31,910 nucleotides of DNA from a virus (IMGVR_UViG_3300013004_000117:1-31910), one strand, 5' to 3'; positions 12,552-20,531 are shown, counted from the first letter of the stretch. Notes: generated by a model not told the origin, from the letters alone. Translations and numbers: made by a program.

Positions 12552-14276
12552 ATGAAATATGCAGATTCAGTAACAAAATCTTTCTTAAATGGTGGAGCAG
12601 CTCTGGTCAATTCTGTGCTTGATGATTGGCAAGACCCTACTTACCTGGGGTTTCAGATAAAAATAGTAGATTCTGCAAATGCAACAGCCGATTATGATTC
12701 TTTACCGCATGGTCTATTTACAAGTAAACCTATAGAGAATCCTTATTCTTGCTACAATTATTTAATGAATAGAGGTGAAACAAAAAGAGCTGGCTATATA
12801 CTAGAGTTTGAAACCATGTTTAGGGATCTTGTCAATAAATATCCTTGGTATTTTGTTAAAGTTTCAGGTCTTGCTGAATCTTGGAAAATTGACACAAAAA
12901 ATAACTTTCGTGGTAAAGAAAAGAAAATTGTAATTGATACTCTAGAATCAATAGACATGCGAATGACTATGATTCTAGACCTTTATCGTAAAGCTGTATA
13001 TGATACTGCATACATGCGATGGGCGGTTCCTGATAACATGCGTTATTTTAAAATGGAGATTATAATAAGTGAAGTTCGTCCTATGAAAATTGGAACTGCG
13101 GGTTATTTGAATAGCATATATCCCGGAGGAATTTTTGTTGATGGTACAAACTTTGAAGAAACTTTACCAAGATCTGTTAATGATGATCCAGGAGTTGGTT
13201 TGTATGACTCAACTGCTCCGTGGTCACCCAGTACTTTTATTAGATTTCAATACGAAGAATGTGAATTAGATGTATTTAATGAAGCACCTACATTTTTAGA
13301 AAATGTTGGAAGTTCTCCGGAAACTCCTGCTGCTAACAAGATTACAATTATCACAAATGTAATAGGGGAAAAAAATGTTTATGGTTTGTTAGGAGCCATC
13401 ATTGATGATACTAAATCTTGGTATGATTATGAAGCAGGGAGCGACAATAGAGGAGGATTATATTTTCCTGCCGTATCTGGTGTGAATCCTGTTAGAACAA
13501 CCGATTCATCTGTAGCATCATCTTTAACTAATAACTATGTTGGTGGTTATCTTCGAAGAGACTATGACCAAGAAAATATAACTCGATTTGAGGTTCAAAG
13601 AAGTCAAAGTGCAAACCCTGGAAACAAAAGTACAGCCGCAGCTGCACGAGATTTTGACAATGATCATAAAGGAAATTTAAGAAACACCAGCGGAAGCGGC
13701 ATATTAGGTAATTTTGCTAATAGATTAGCAGCCGGAGCAACAGCTGCTGTCGCTGACATTGCCAGAAGCGCAGCAAACAGAGCACTTCTTGGAAATGTTT
13801 ATGGGATATCTCCACTTTCTTTAATTGGATCTGCTCAATCAATCCTAAATAATCCTGCTGCTGCTGTTGAAGCAATTCTTAGAAAATTTAGTAGTCCTGC
13901 AATTGGTAAAGAACTTGCAACAAAAGTTCAATTAACAGGGCAAGAAATAGAATTAGTAAAGTCAATAATTGGTGCTTCTACAACAGGTGCTGAAGATGAT
14001 ATAAAAGTTAATCCTGATCTTGTTAAAAATCAAGGAAAAACTAACTTAGCATCTAATGCGGCAAAACCAAGCAATCCAGGTAAAACTAATTTGCTATCAC
14101 CGAATATAAATTCTAGTGATCCTGGCAAAGCTGACTTAATTGCTCCTAGGAAGCCTGTTGCTCAAAAACAAAATAGTAGTTTAACTGCATTTGCAAATGC
14201 GGGTTCTGATCCTGGTAATGTTGAATTTGAAGGCCCAGAAATCACCCCTGCAAGATTAGGAAAAGCTGATTTATAA
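12552..14276 (+). CDS. Tail tube initiator/baseplate tube protein (gp54/gp48-like) with repeat-bearing tail
   Basis: Residues 1-230 of this 574-aa protein look like a tail-tube-type fold: paired strands, the helix MRMTMILDLYRKAVYDTAYM, then VPDNMRYFKMEIIISEVRPM, a segment similar in kind to the VKMPENRLSYETDW region of T4 gp54. Residues 240-300 add more strands (TFIRFQYEECELDVF). The second half is Ala/Gly/Asn-rich and probably helical or disordered, ending in five short repeats of (N/D)PGK(T/A)(N/D)L type (about residues 492-574). In T4, gp48 and gp54 cap the hub and start tube polymerisation; position between hub and spike fits. gp48 versus gp54 cannot be decided. Its stop shares a base with the spike start codon. 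Confidence 0.65.
   Translation: MKYADSVTKSFLNGGAALVNSVLDDWQDPTYLGFQIKIVDSANATADYDSLPHGLFTSKPIENPYSCYNYLMNRGETKRAGYILEFETMFRDLVNKYPWYFVKVSGLAESWKIDTKNNFRGKEKKIVIDTLESIDMRMTMILDLYRKAVYDTAYMRWAVPDNMRYFKMEIIISEVRPMKIGTAGYLNSIYPGGIFVDGTNFEETLPRSVNDDPGVGLYDSTAPWSPSTFIRFQYEECELDVFNEAPTFLENVGSSPETPAANKITIITNVIGEKNVYGLLGAIIDDTKSWYDYEAGSDNRGGLYFPAVSGVNPVRTTDSSVASSLTNNYVGGYLRRDYDQENITRFEVQRSQSANPGNKSTAAAARDFDNDHKGNLRNTSGSGILGNFANRLAAGATAAVADIARSAANRALLGNVYGISPLSLIGSAQSILNNPAAAVEAILRKFSSPAIGKELATKVQLTGQEIELVKSIIGASTTGAEDDIKVNPDLVKNQGKTNLASNAAKPSNPGKTNLLSPNINSSDPGKADLIAPRKPVAQKQNSSLTAFANAGSDPGNVEFEGPEITPARLGKADL
14022..14276 (+). repeat. Degenerate coding repeat, (N/D)PGK(T/A)(N/D)L units
   Basis: Five units occur near the end of the 574-aa tube protein: NQGKTNL, NPGKTNL, DPGKADL, DPGNVEF and RLGKADL. 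Spacings are irregular (roughly 15-30 residues) and the last unit is the C-terminus. The underlying DNA is also similar between units (for example GATCCTGG in two), which points to duplication rather than convergence. Confidence 0.6.
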
Positions 14277-15121
14277 TGATAAAAGGACTTACAAAAGAAC
14301 AGCTTATAGGAAAAGTCTTCTACGGAGAAGTCATGGATAATGACGACCCAGAACAAGAAGGCAGGTGTAAGGTGAAAGTCTTTGGGGTTTATGAATCCGA
14401 TGAACCAGTTTATACCAAACAACCAGATGGCACAACAAAAGTATCAGGCTCAAAAAAAGTTGAAATACCTGTAGAAGATTTACCATGGGCATCGCCAGGC
14501 TCATCTAAAGTCTTTGGAGGCGGTGAGGATGGCGGTTTTGGGGATATCTCAATACCTAAAATTGGGGCAATTGTAAGGGTTCAATTTGCTGAAGGGGAAC
14601 TATATAATCCGGAGTGGTATGGTATTGCTTACATGAATCAAGCTGTAAAAGATGAAATAGCTGATTCATACTTAAATTCGCATGTTATCTTATATGATGT
14701 TGATGAAGAGCTAAAAGCATTCTATACTCCATCTAAAGGTTTTGAAATCTATTTAAAGAAATCACATATTACAATTAATCCTGATGCAAGTATTACCATA
14801 GAGCACGCTGATTCGCAAAGTATTATAGAACTTGTGGGTGCTGATTGTAACATCACAACTCAAGCAAATGTAAATGTTACCGCTGCTACAAAAATTGAAT
14901 GTACAGCTGAAACTGCTATCATTAATGGAACCACTAAAACTCAATTAGGACCTTTAGGAAATTTTGGAGCGGTTGGTGCAGAACCTTTGTGGGCATTTTT
15001 AAAATCTTTAGCCGCTGCAGTTGATCTTAAGTGGCCGCCATCGCCAGGCGTAAATTCAGGAGCTGCCGCTGCAGGTGAAGTTGCATCTACTTCAAGAAAC
15101 AATAAAGTTTCCGTACCTTAA
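14276..15121 (+). CDS. Central spike protein, gp5/VgrG-like OB-fold plus beta-helix, without lysozyme domain
   Basis: This 281-residue protein opens with a gp5-type OB-fold (residues 9-125): GKVFYGEVMDNDDPEQEGRC, KVKVFG, LPWASP, and IGAIVRVQFAEGELYNPEWYG, which is the hallmark gp5/gpV spike pattern. Residues 155-225 form a repetitive beta region (VELVGADCNITTQANVNV and following TAATKIECTAETAIING) consistent with the triple-stranded beta-helix needle. The C-terminus is Ala/Gly/Ser-rich. T4 gp5 (575 aa) has a lysozyme domain between these two parts; it is absent here, so peptidoglycan cutting would have to be done by another protein. The spike sits under the hub and pierces the outer membrane. 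The start shares a base with the previous stop. Confidence 0.85.
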   Translation: MIKGLTKEQLIGKVFYGEVMDNDDPEQEGRCKVKVFGVYESDEPVYTKQPDGTTKVSGSKKVEIPVEDLPWASPGSSKVFGGGEDGGFGDISIPKIGAIVRVQFAEGELYNPEWYGIAYMNQAVKDEIADSYLNSHVILYDVDEELKAFYTPSKGFEIYLKKSHITINPDASITIEHADSQSIIELVGADCNITTQANVNVTAATKIECTAETAIINGTTKTQLGPLGNFGAVGAEPLWAFLKSLAAAVDLKWPPSPGVNSGAAAAGEVASTSRNNKVSVP

Positions 15122-15131
15122 TCAATGAAAC

Positions 15132-17882
15132 ATGGCAGTCAATCCAGCAGCAGCAGCAACATATATCGTTGAACTTCTTGGTTTACTAAGTAAGACAAAA
15201 AAGACAAACGAGATTTTACTTAACGAAATTAAGAAAAAAGCAAAAGTAATAGGTGGTGTTCCTTTTATACTAACAGGGTTTGAAGACAAAAAACCTGAAG
15301 ATCTCTTAAAAGAATTAAATTCTGCATACGGTGGCTTAGCGCCAATTTCATTTTTAAATGCCAATGATATTACCGGGTTAAATTTAACTGCAGGTTCAGA
15401 AGATGAAGATTCTTTACAAATATCACAATCACAATCAGCAGTAGAGGCTATTTCCATTACAGCATGTCCCGTGGACTCAACTGTGATACTTCCCAACTAT
15501 TCAGAAGATGAAATTAAAAAAGTTGTTGAACAGGCAGCTAAAGAATGTGATACACGAGGAATAGTTTCTTCACTTATTAAAGGACTTGGCGTAAAAGAGG
15601 TAATTGATGCAAAATGTGATATAGTTGCGCCGGTGCCTGTTGGTGGTGGTGTGTTTTTAAACATAGAACCTACTGAACCAACGCCTGAAGCTGAGCCAGC
15701 CAATGCTTTAAAGAAACCTACTAAAACCTTGGTTGTTTTAAATACAACAAAAGGTCTTGGTAATAAGATACAAAAACAAAAAACAATTAAAAGTTTAGGT
15801 AAAGAAATCCCGGTAATTAAAAAAGGATTACCAGTTATTCCTTTAAAGAAAGAAGGTGTTGCTGTAAATTGTGGCGATCCTATACTTACAGTTGGAACCA
15901 GAACAATAACTTCTCCATCAAACGGTGTTCTTAGAAATCTATATGTAAAAGACATTGCTTCAAAAAATGATAAGTTATTTCTTATTGAAGAAACTTCAGC
16001 CCAAGATACTATAAATAATATAAAGAAATCGTCAGAAGATCTTAGTGAAACAATTAATGAGTTAAGTTCTCTTAAAGAACAATTAGGAAAACTTGAACCA
16101 CAAGTTTGGACCTTTAAACAAATTTGGGGGATTTATGAAGGTCAATATCAAGGCTACATCTCTTACTATAATAAGTTTACTCTTATTGTAAAAAAGATTG
16201 AGGATTTGCAAGCAGAATTTAATTCCAATCTTGATAAACTTAAAACAGCAGCACTATATAAAGATAATACAATTATTTTTGTTTCTTTAAGCGCAGAGTA
16301 TCAAAAAGTGTATAAGCGCCAATTAGAAGTAGCCACGGAAATTTCTACTCTTAATACCCAGCTAAGTGTAATCCAGAAAGAACAGCCTTTATACTTTTCA
16401 ACAAAAAGTGACACCGGTTCTCTGGCAAGCGTTAAAAAAGGAACAGAATCAATAACGATTAATGGTGTCGCATATGCAGCTAACCAACAATATGTATTTG
16501 TGCCAAACAAGATTGCTGATAAAGTAGATGCTACTCCAATAGAAGATATTAATCAAGGACTTGCTAACATTATTCGCCCTTTTACCAATGACATTCTTTT
16601 TGATAATAAGATTTTAAGTGATTGGAAAAATAAAAATCTCGACATTAACAAGGAAAATTCATTTACTTTTAGTGAATTAAGTTTAGAAAATCCTGAAAAC
16701 TACACATTAAAATTTAATAATCAATACAATTGGGAAGGTAGCATGTGTAATGTACGTAGAGATTTTTTAAAAAAAGCAAGAGGGTTTGGAGATGAAATTA
16801 AGAACATATCTGATACTAATGTAATTGAACAAAAATCAATAGCCTTAAGAGAACAAGAAAAGAACATACCTGCTGACATTGAGATTCTTGCAAATAAAAG
16901 TTTTGACGAGGTAGTTGAATATTGTAAGAACTATGGATATTACCAAATTAATGTAGGTTCTATTTTTTTACAAACTGGTGGAAGTTTAGAAACATTAATA
17001 AAGAAAAAACGCGATGATGCAAAAAATAACTTTGATGCTATCTATAAAAAATACGAGGATATTCGTAAAAAGATAAATGAGACTGAAAAAGAAATTGAAA
17101 ACTTCCCACAAAAACTAGACAGTCTTATTAGCGGAGGTTGTAAAATAGAAGGTGCATCACAACCAACAGCTACTACCGTAAACGGTGAAGATGTTAATCT
17201 AATTACATGGCCTGTTGCTGGTGCTGATGGTGCAGTTGGCGCTGATGGCGCAGCAAACCTACCTAAAGATGATGATAACTATAAAGGAAACCCTCAACCT
17301 AATTCACCACCAGTAACTGAACTAACATATTGGAAAAAGTATTGTCAAAAAGCAACTACGGTTAATCTTTTACCGCTGTTTTGGCCTATTGGTTTACTTA
17401 TACCAACCCCAGGCCCTCTAATTAAAGTGCCTCTTCCAATTATTTGGAAACCAATAGCTGTTATACCAACACCTATTTGTTTAATAGTTATTGGAATAGC
17501 AATATGTGGAATATGCCCAGCACCTTGGATTTATATAGTTAATCCTGGTTGGCCTTTTCCAATAGGAATGGCTGCGCCGAAAGCATCTTGGTTCTTGACG
17601 GGAATTAGAGGGCCGTCTAAAATTGATGATGATACCACATCAGTACCTCTTGCAGCAATACCTACCTTAACTGTGCCTTTAAAATATAAACAAAACGGAC
17701 AAGATAAGCAGCAACCTGTTACTATAGATGCAGCACCTTACATTACAAAACTTTTGCCGCTAGCCCAAGATGATCTTCCAGCTTTTGAAAGATTAACTTT
17801 AACTAACTTGCCTTACATTTCATACCTTGTAAAATGGTGTGCCGCTGGTAAGAAAACTATGGGTTTCTTTGAAAATCCTTAA
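15132..17882 (+). CDS. Large tail protein with lipoyl-like (barrel-sandwich) segment, coiled coils and Pro-rich hydrophobic region
   Basis: The 916-residue product contains: an Ala-rich N-terminal helix (1-40); a segment at 241-287 (EGVAVNCGDPILTVGTRTI, then SPSNGVLRNLYVKD, then KLFLIEE) that reads like a barrel-sandwich/lipoyl-like fold but lacks the usual attachment Lys; coiled coils at about 290-345, 355-430 and 630-690; a short collagen-like GADGAVGADGAA stretch near 697; and a striking Pro/Ile/Trp/Gly-rich hydrophobic region at about 744-823 (for example IGLLIPTPGPLIKVPLPIIW). The order of lipoyl-like segment then coiled coil resembles half of a HlyD-type adaptor, which is inference only. 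Family not recognised. Position after the spike suggests a baseplate or hub-associated protein, possibly membrane-interacting; a tape measure is an alternative. Confidence 0.65.
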   Translation: MAVNPAAAATYIVELLGLLSKTKKTNEILLNEIKKKAKVIGGVPFILTGFEDKKPEDLLKELNSAYGGLAPISFLNANDITGLNLTAGSEDEDSLQISQSQSAVEAISITACPVDSTVILPNYSEDEIKKVVEQAAKECDTRGIVSSLIKGLGVKEVIDAKCDIVAPVPVGGGVFLNIEPTEPTPEAEPANALKKPTKTLVVLNTTKGLGNKIQKQKTIKSLGKEIPVIKKGLPVIPLKKEGVAVNCGDPILTVGTRTITSPSNGVLRNLYVKDIASKNDKLFLIEETSAQDTINNIKKSSEDLSETINELSSLKEQLGKLEPQVWTFKQIWGIYEGQYQGYISYYNKFTLIVKKIEDLQAEFNSNLDKLKTAALYKDNTIIFVSLSAEYQKVYKRQLEVATEISTLNTQLSVIQKEQPLYFSTKSDTGSLASVKKGTESITINGVAYAANQQYVFVPNKIADKVDATPIEDINQGLANIIRPFTNDILFDNKILSDWKNKNLDINKENSFTFSELSLENPENYTLKFNNQYNWEGSMCNVRRDFLKKARGFGDEIKNISDTNVIEQKSIALREQEKNIPADIEILANKSFDEVVEYCKNYGYYQINVGSIFLQTGGSLETLIKKKRDDAKNNFDAIYKKYEDIRKKINETEKEIENFPQKLDSLISGGCKIEGASQPTATTVNGEDVNLITWPVAGADGAVGADGAANLPKDDDNYKGNPQPNSPPVTELTYWKKYCQKATTVNLLPLFWPIGLLIPTPGPLIKVPLPIIWKPIAVIPTPICLIVIGIAICGICPAPWIYIVNPGWPFPIGMAAPKASWFLTGIRGPSKIDDDTTSVPLAAIPTLTVPLKYKQNGQDKQQPVTIDAAPYITKLLPLAQDDLPAFERLTLTNLPYISYLVKWCAAGKKTMGFFENP

Positions 17883-17905
17883 AGAACAACGTATAACATT
17901 CATGG

Positions 17906-17915
17906 ATATATACTA
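17906..17915 (+). promoter_or_regulatory. Late-promoter-like box ATATATACTA
   Basis: An exact repeat of the boxes at 5127 and 12538, in the 46-nt gap before the S1-domain gene. It is preceded by GG and followed by 13 mostly A/T bases up to the ATG at 17929. It would place a transcription start roughly ten bases before the start codon. Confidence 0.55.
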
Positions 17916-17928
17916 AAATTATAAAAAA

Positions 17929-19128
17929 ATGGAACTAAAAAAACAACACACAACATTCACTGACGAATATTGGGAATTACTTAGCACTTATGGAAAATTA
18001 ATTCCTAATCCTAAATTAAGTAAGTATGGCAAAATTTTCTGTCATGAAGCTTACGCAGAAGATCTTGCAAAAATTTACGCAGGGTCAACTGATGTTTATG
18101 ATAAGGAACCGCAAGTTGGAAAAATCTATAAAGTTATAGATGTAAGAGTAGGAAATAATCGTGAATTACATGTTATTCTAAATGGGTTTATCGATGCAAC
18201 GATAAATCTTGAACAAGAAAAGAAATTCTTGGCGATGTTAGAAATAACCGAGGAAGAGCTAGTATCTTCTTTAAAAACCGAAGAAGGGAAACGTGCTTTC
18301 TGTAGTCAAGAATACCACGTTAGAATAGAAATTATTAAACCTTATGTTAAGGTATCTTTACATGAGGGCCAGTTATCTCACATTAAAAATGAGTTCTTTG
18401 ATCAAATTAAAGATCCTAAGAATGCTTATTATGGAACTATTACTGGAAAGAACCAGGGTGGTTTCATAATTGCAGTACAAGGAATAAACGGCTTCTTGCC
18501 TGGATCGCTTGCTGCCGCTAATATTGTTAGAGACTTTGATAGCATGATTGGTAAACAAGTCCCAGTAATGGTTGAAGATTATCTACAAGAAAGCAGTACA
18601 TTTGTATTTTCATATAAGAAATACCTTACACATGTATTACCTTCTAAAATTGAAGATCTTGACCTTGAAGCTAAGTACATTGGTACAATTACTGGTCTTG
18701 CTAAATATGGTATCTTCGTTGAGTTTGACGAAATCTTTACCGGACTATTGCATAGTAGTAAAATGTCACCAGAACTTAAAGAGAAGTTTAAAAACTTTGA
18801 GTTTAATCCAGGAGATGAAATTGAGTTTTGGATTAGAGAGATTACGCCAGATAAGAAAATTATTCTTTCTGACGAAGATCCTTCTTTTCGTCGTAGAGAA
18901 CTTGAAGATTTTAAAGAACAAAACCTTGGAATTATTCGTGGTGGAGAAGTTGTATCGATACAACCTTTCGGTGCTTTAATTAAGTTACAGAAAGATATAG
19001 TCGGACTAATTGCCCAAAAAGAAATTAAAATGAAGAAAAAACGATTTAATGTAGGTGACACAGTTATGGTCACTGTTGATAAAGTTTACAACGATAAAAT
19101 TTTCCTGTCACTTCCAAATGAGAGCTAA
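17929..19128 (+). CDS. S1-domain RNA-binding protein (ribosomal protein S1-like)
   Basis: The 399-residue product consists of about four S1 (OB-fold) repeats. The first, at about 62-146, is degenerate (GKIYKVIDVRVG, INLEQEKKF). The second, about 167-232, reads YYGTITGKNQGGFIIAVQG, INGFLPGSLA, and ends FVFSYKKYL. The third, about 249-315, reads YIGTITGLAKYGIFVEFDEI, TGLLHSSKMS, and ends KIILSDEDP. The fourth, about 332-397, reads LGIIRGGEVVSIQPFGALIK, and ends KIFLSLPNES. The G-x-V/I...yGaFV...GllH.S pattern is the classic S1 signature. In cells S1 binds AU-rich mRNA leaders and brings them to the 30S subunit. It has its own promoter-like box and overlaps the next gene by 11 nt. Interaction with host ribosomes is inference. 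Confidence 0.85.
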   Translation: MELKKQHTTFTDEYWELLSTYGKLIPNPKLSKYGKIFCHEAYAEDLAKIYAGSTDVYDKEPQVGKIYKVIDVRVGNNRELHVILNGFIDATINLEQEKKFLAMLEITEEELVSSLKTEEGKRAFCSQEYHVRIEIIKPYVKVSLHEGQLSHIKNEFFDQIKDPKNAYYGTITGKNQGGFIIAVQGINGFLPGSLAAANIVRDFDSMIGKQVPVMVEDYLQESSTFVFSYKKYLTHVLPSKIEDLDLEAKYIGTITGLAKYGIFVEFDEIFTGLLHSSKMSPELKEKFKNFEFNPGDEIEFWIREITPDKKIILSDEDPSFRRRELEDFKEQNLGIIRGGEVVSIQPFGALIKLQKDIVGLIAQKEIKMKKKRFNVGDTVMVTVDKVYNDKIFLSLPNES

Positions 19129-20530
19129 AAAATCATACACTAAGACAGAAATCTTAGAAAGTGCAAAACTAGGTTTAGAATTTGAGTTTTATTCTAACTT
19201 ACCACTAGAAGAAACTGCACGCTCAATTGCAAAATTTCTTAAAAAGAGAGTAGTAATTCCTTTGGCTCTGAGTAATCTCGCAGAGCCAAAGCCTCTTTAT
19301 CACTCACCAATAACGCCATCAGCAGACATATTCAAATTAGAGCCTGACTATTCAGGAGGTAAGAATATGTGTGAATTAATTACAGGCCCTATGTCTTATC
19401 GTGATGGCCGTAATGCGGTGATTAAAATGTTTGAGTGGATTAAAGATAACGGTTATACTAATGAAAGATGTTCTATACATGCTAACATTAGTATTGATGG
19501 AAATAAAATTCATACGTTGGTTAACATACCTCAATTAAATATTGCAAAATTTATTCTTGACTTTGATGAAAAACTTATTTATGATGTTTTTCCTAAAAGA
19601 GAAGAATCTGTATATGCAAGAAGTATTAAAAAAGTTCGTCCTAATAGTGTAATGTTCTATACACCTTCTTTAGAAGAGTTCACTAGATCAACAATGACAC
19701 TTCCGGCTGATGAAAAGTACTATGGTGTAAATTTCTTGAAAGCAGAAAAAGGTTATCTTGAATATCGTTACATGGGTGGGACAGATTACCAAAATAAAAC
19801 TCGTAAGATTCTTGATTTGGTAGATTACTTTATCTTACATCTTTATGAAACTCTTAACTTTGACGGATACTATTCAGAAGCTGATCGTGCTAGGTATAAA
19901 GAAATGATGGGTAAACAAGAAAAGATTTACAAATCGTTTATCAAGTACGGTGAATTTAAACAGCACTTTCCTGATGTTGAAGTTTCAATTGATATGATTA
20001 AAGATGATCAGACTTTATCAGCTGTTTGGGGTAACTTAAGAACTAAACTATTTGATCTTATCATTACTGGTGGCTTAACTAAGGGTAAATTTAATTATGA
20101 CACTGACCTTGGAAGATTTCAATTAAGAGATACTAAACTTACTAATGTTAAAGTTTATGATATTGAATTTATTGATTGTGAATTACAAGGTGTTATTAGT
20201 AGATCTTGGTTTTATAGCTGTACTATTAAAAACTCTCGTATTGATTCTTGTTATGCAATGAAAGAAAATACTTTTGATTTTTCTAAAATTGCTGACACTC
20301 CTCTGCATATTACAAACATCTGTAATGATTGTTTTATTGAAAACAAAAGACATGTCATTAACTGTGAAGTAAATAGCGGTGTTATTCGTAATGGAGAAAT
20401 TGGAAAACTTGCTAAGATTTCTAAAGAGACTATGATTGTTGAGTTAATTGAGCCTTCTGAATCACCTGGATCTTTTAAAGAAGAAGATAAAGACAAGAAG
20501 AAAGAAGACAAAGAAAAAAAAGAAAAATAA
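19118..20530 (+). CDS. Amidoligase-like (COOH-NH2 ligase) protein with C-terminal beta-helix-like repeats
   Basis: The start at 19118 gives 470 residues and an 11-nt overlap with the S1 gene stop; an in-frame extension to 19055 would lie inside that gene. Residues 15-130 match the putative amidoligase family, a branch of the glutamine-synthetase/ATP-grasp-like COOH-NH2 ligases: GLEFEFYSN (19-27), FKLEPDYSGG (72-81), CELITGPMSYRDG (85-97) and CSIHANIS (118-125). Residues about 345-430 carry pentapeptide-like, beta-helix-type repeats (LRDTKLTNVKVYDIEFIDC, SWFYSCTIKNSRI). The final 20 residues are a Lys/Asp/Glu tail. Members are thought to form isopeptide or peptide bonds; the substrate is unknown. 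A perfect 11-bp hairpin lies within its 5' coding part. Confidence 0.7.
   Translation: MRAKKSYTKTEILESAKLGLEFEFYSNLPLEETARSIAKFLKKRVVIPLALSNLAEPKPLYHSPITPSADIFKLEPDYSGGKNMCELITGPMSYRDGRNAVIKMFEWIKDNGYTNERCSIHANISIDGNKIHTLVNIPQLNIAKFILDFDEKLIYDVFPKREESVYARSIKKVRPNSVMFYTPSLEEFTRSTMTLPADEKYYGVNFLKAEKGYLEYRYMGGTDYQNKTRKILDLVDYFILHLYETLNFDGYYSEADRARYKEMMGKQEKIYKSFIKYGEFKQHFPDVEVSIDMIKDDQTLSAVWGNLRTKLFDLIITGGLTKGKFNYDTDLGRFQLRDTKLTNVKVYDIEFIDCELQGVISRSWFYSCTIKNSRIDSCYAMKENTFDFSKIADTPLHITNICNDCFIENKRHVINCEVNSGVIRNGEIGKLAKISKETMIVELIEPSESPGSFKEEDKDKKKEDKEKKEK
19260..19291 (+). repeat. Perfect 11-bp inverted repeat inside the amidoligase gene
   Basis: CTTTGGCTCTG (19260-19270) and CAGAGCCAAAG (19281-19291) are exact reverse complements separated by the 10-nt loop AGTAATCTCG. 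It is among the most GC-rich short stretches of its neighbourhood and lies in frame (residues about 48-58). There is no T tract right after it, so it is not a standard terminator. Confidence 0.75.
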
Positions 20531-20531
20531 A

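Noticed and set aside
17210-17260. Collagen-like GADGAVGADGAA stretch as a collagen domain
   Set aside because: Only four Gly-X-Y triplets are present, too few for a collagen triple helix; more likely a flexible linker.
18579-19073. 164-aa open frame on the minus strand in the S1-domain gene
   Set aside because: The plus strand shows clear S1 repeats across the same bases; the antisense product has no coherent features.
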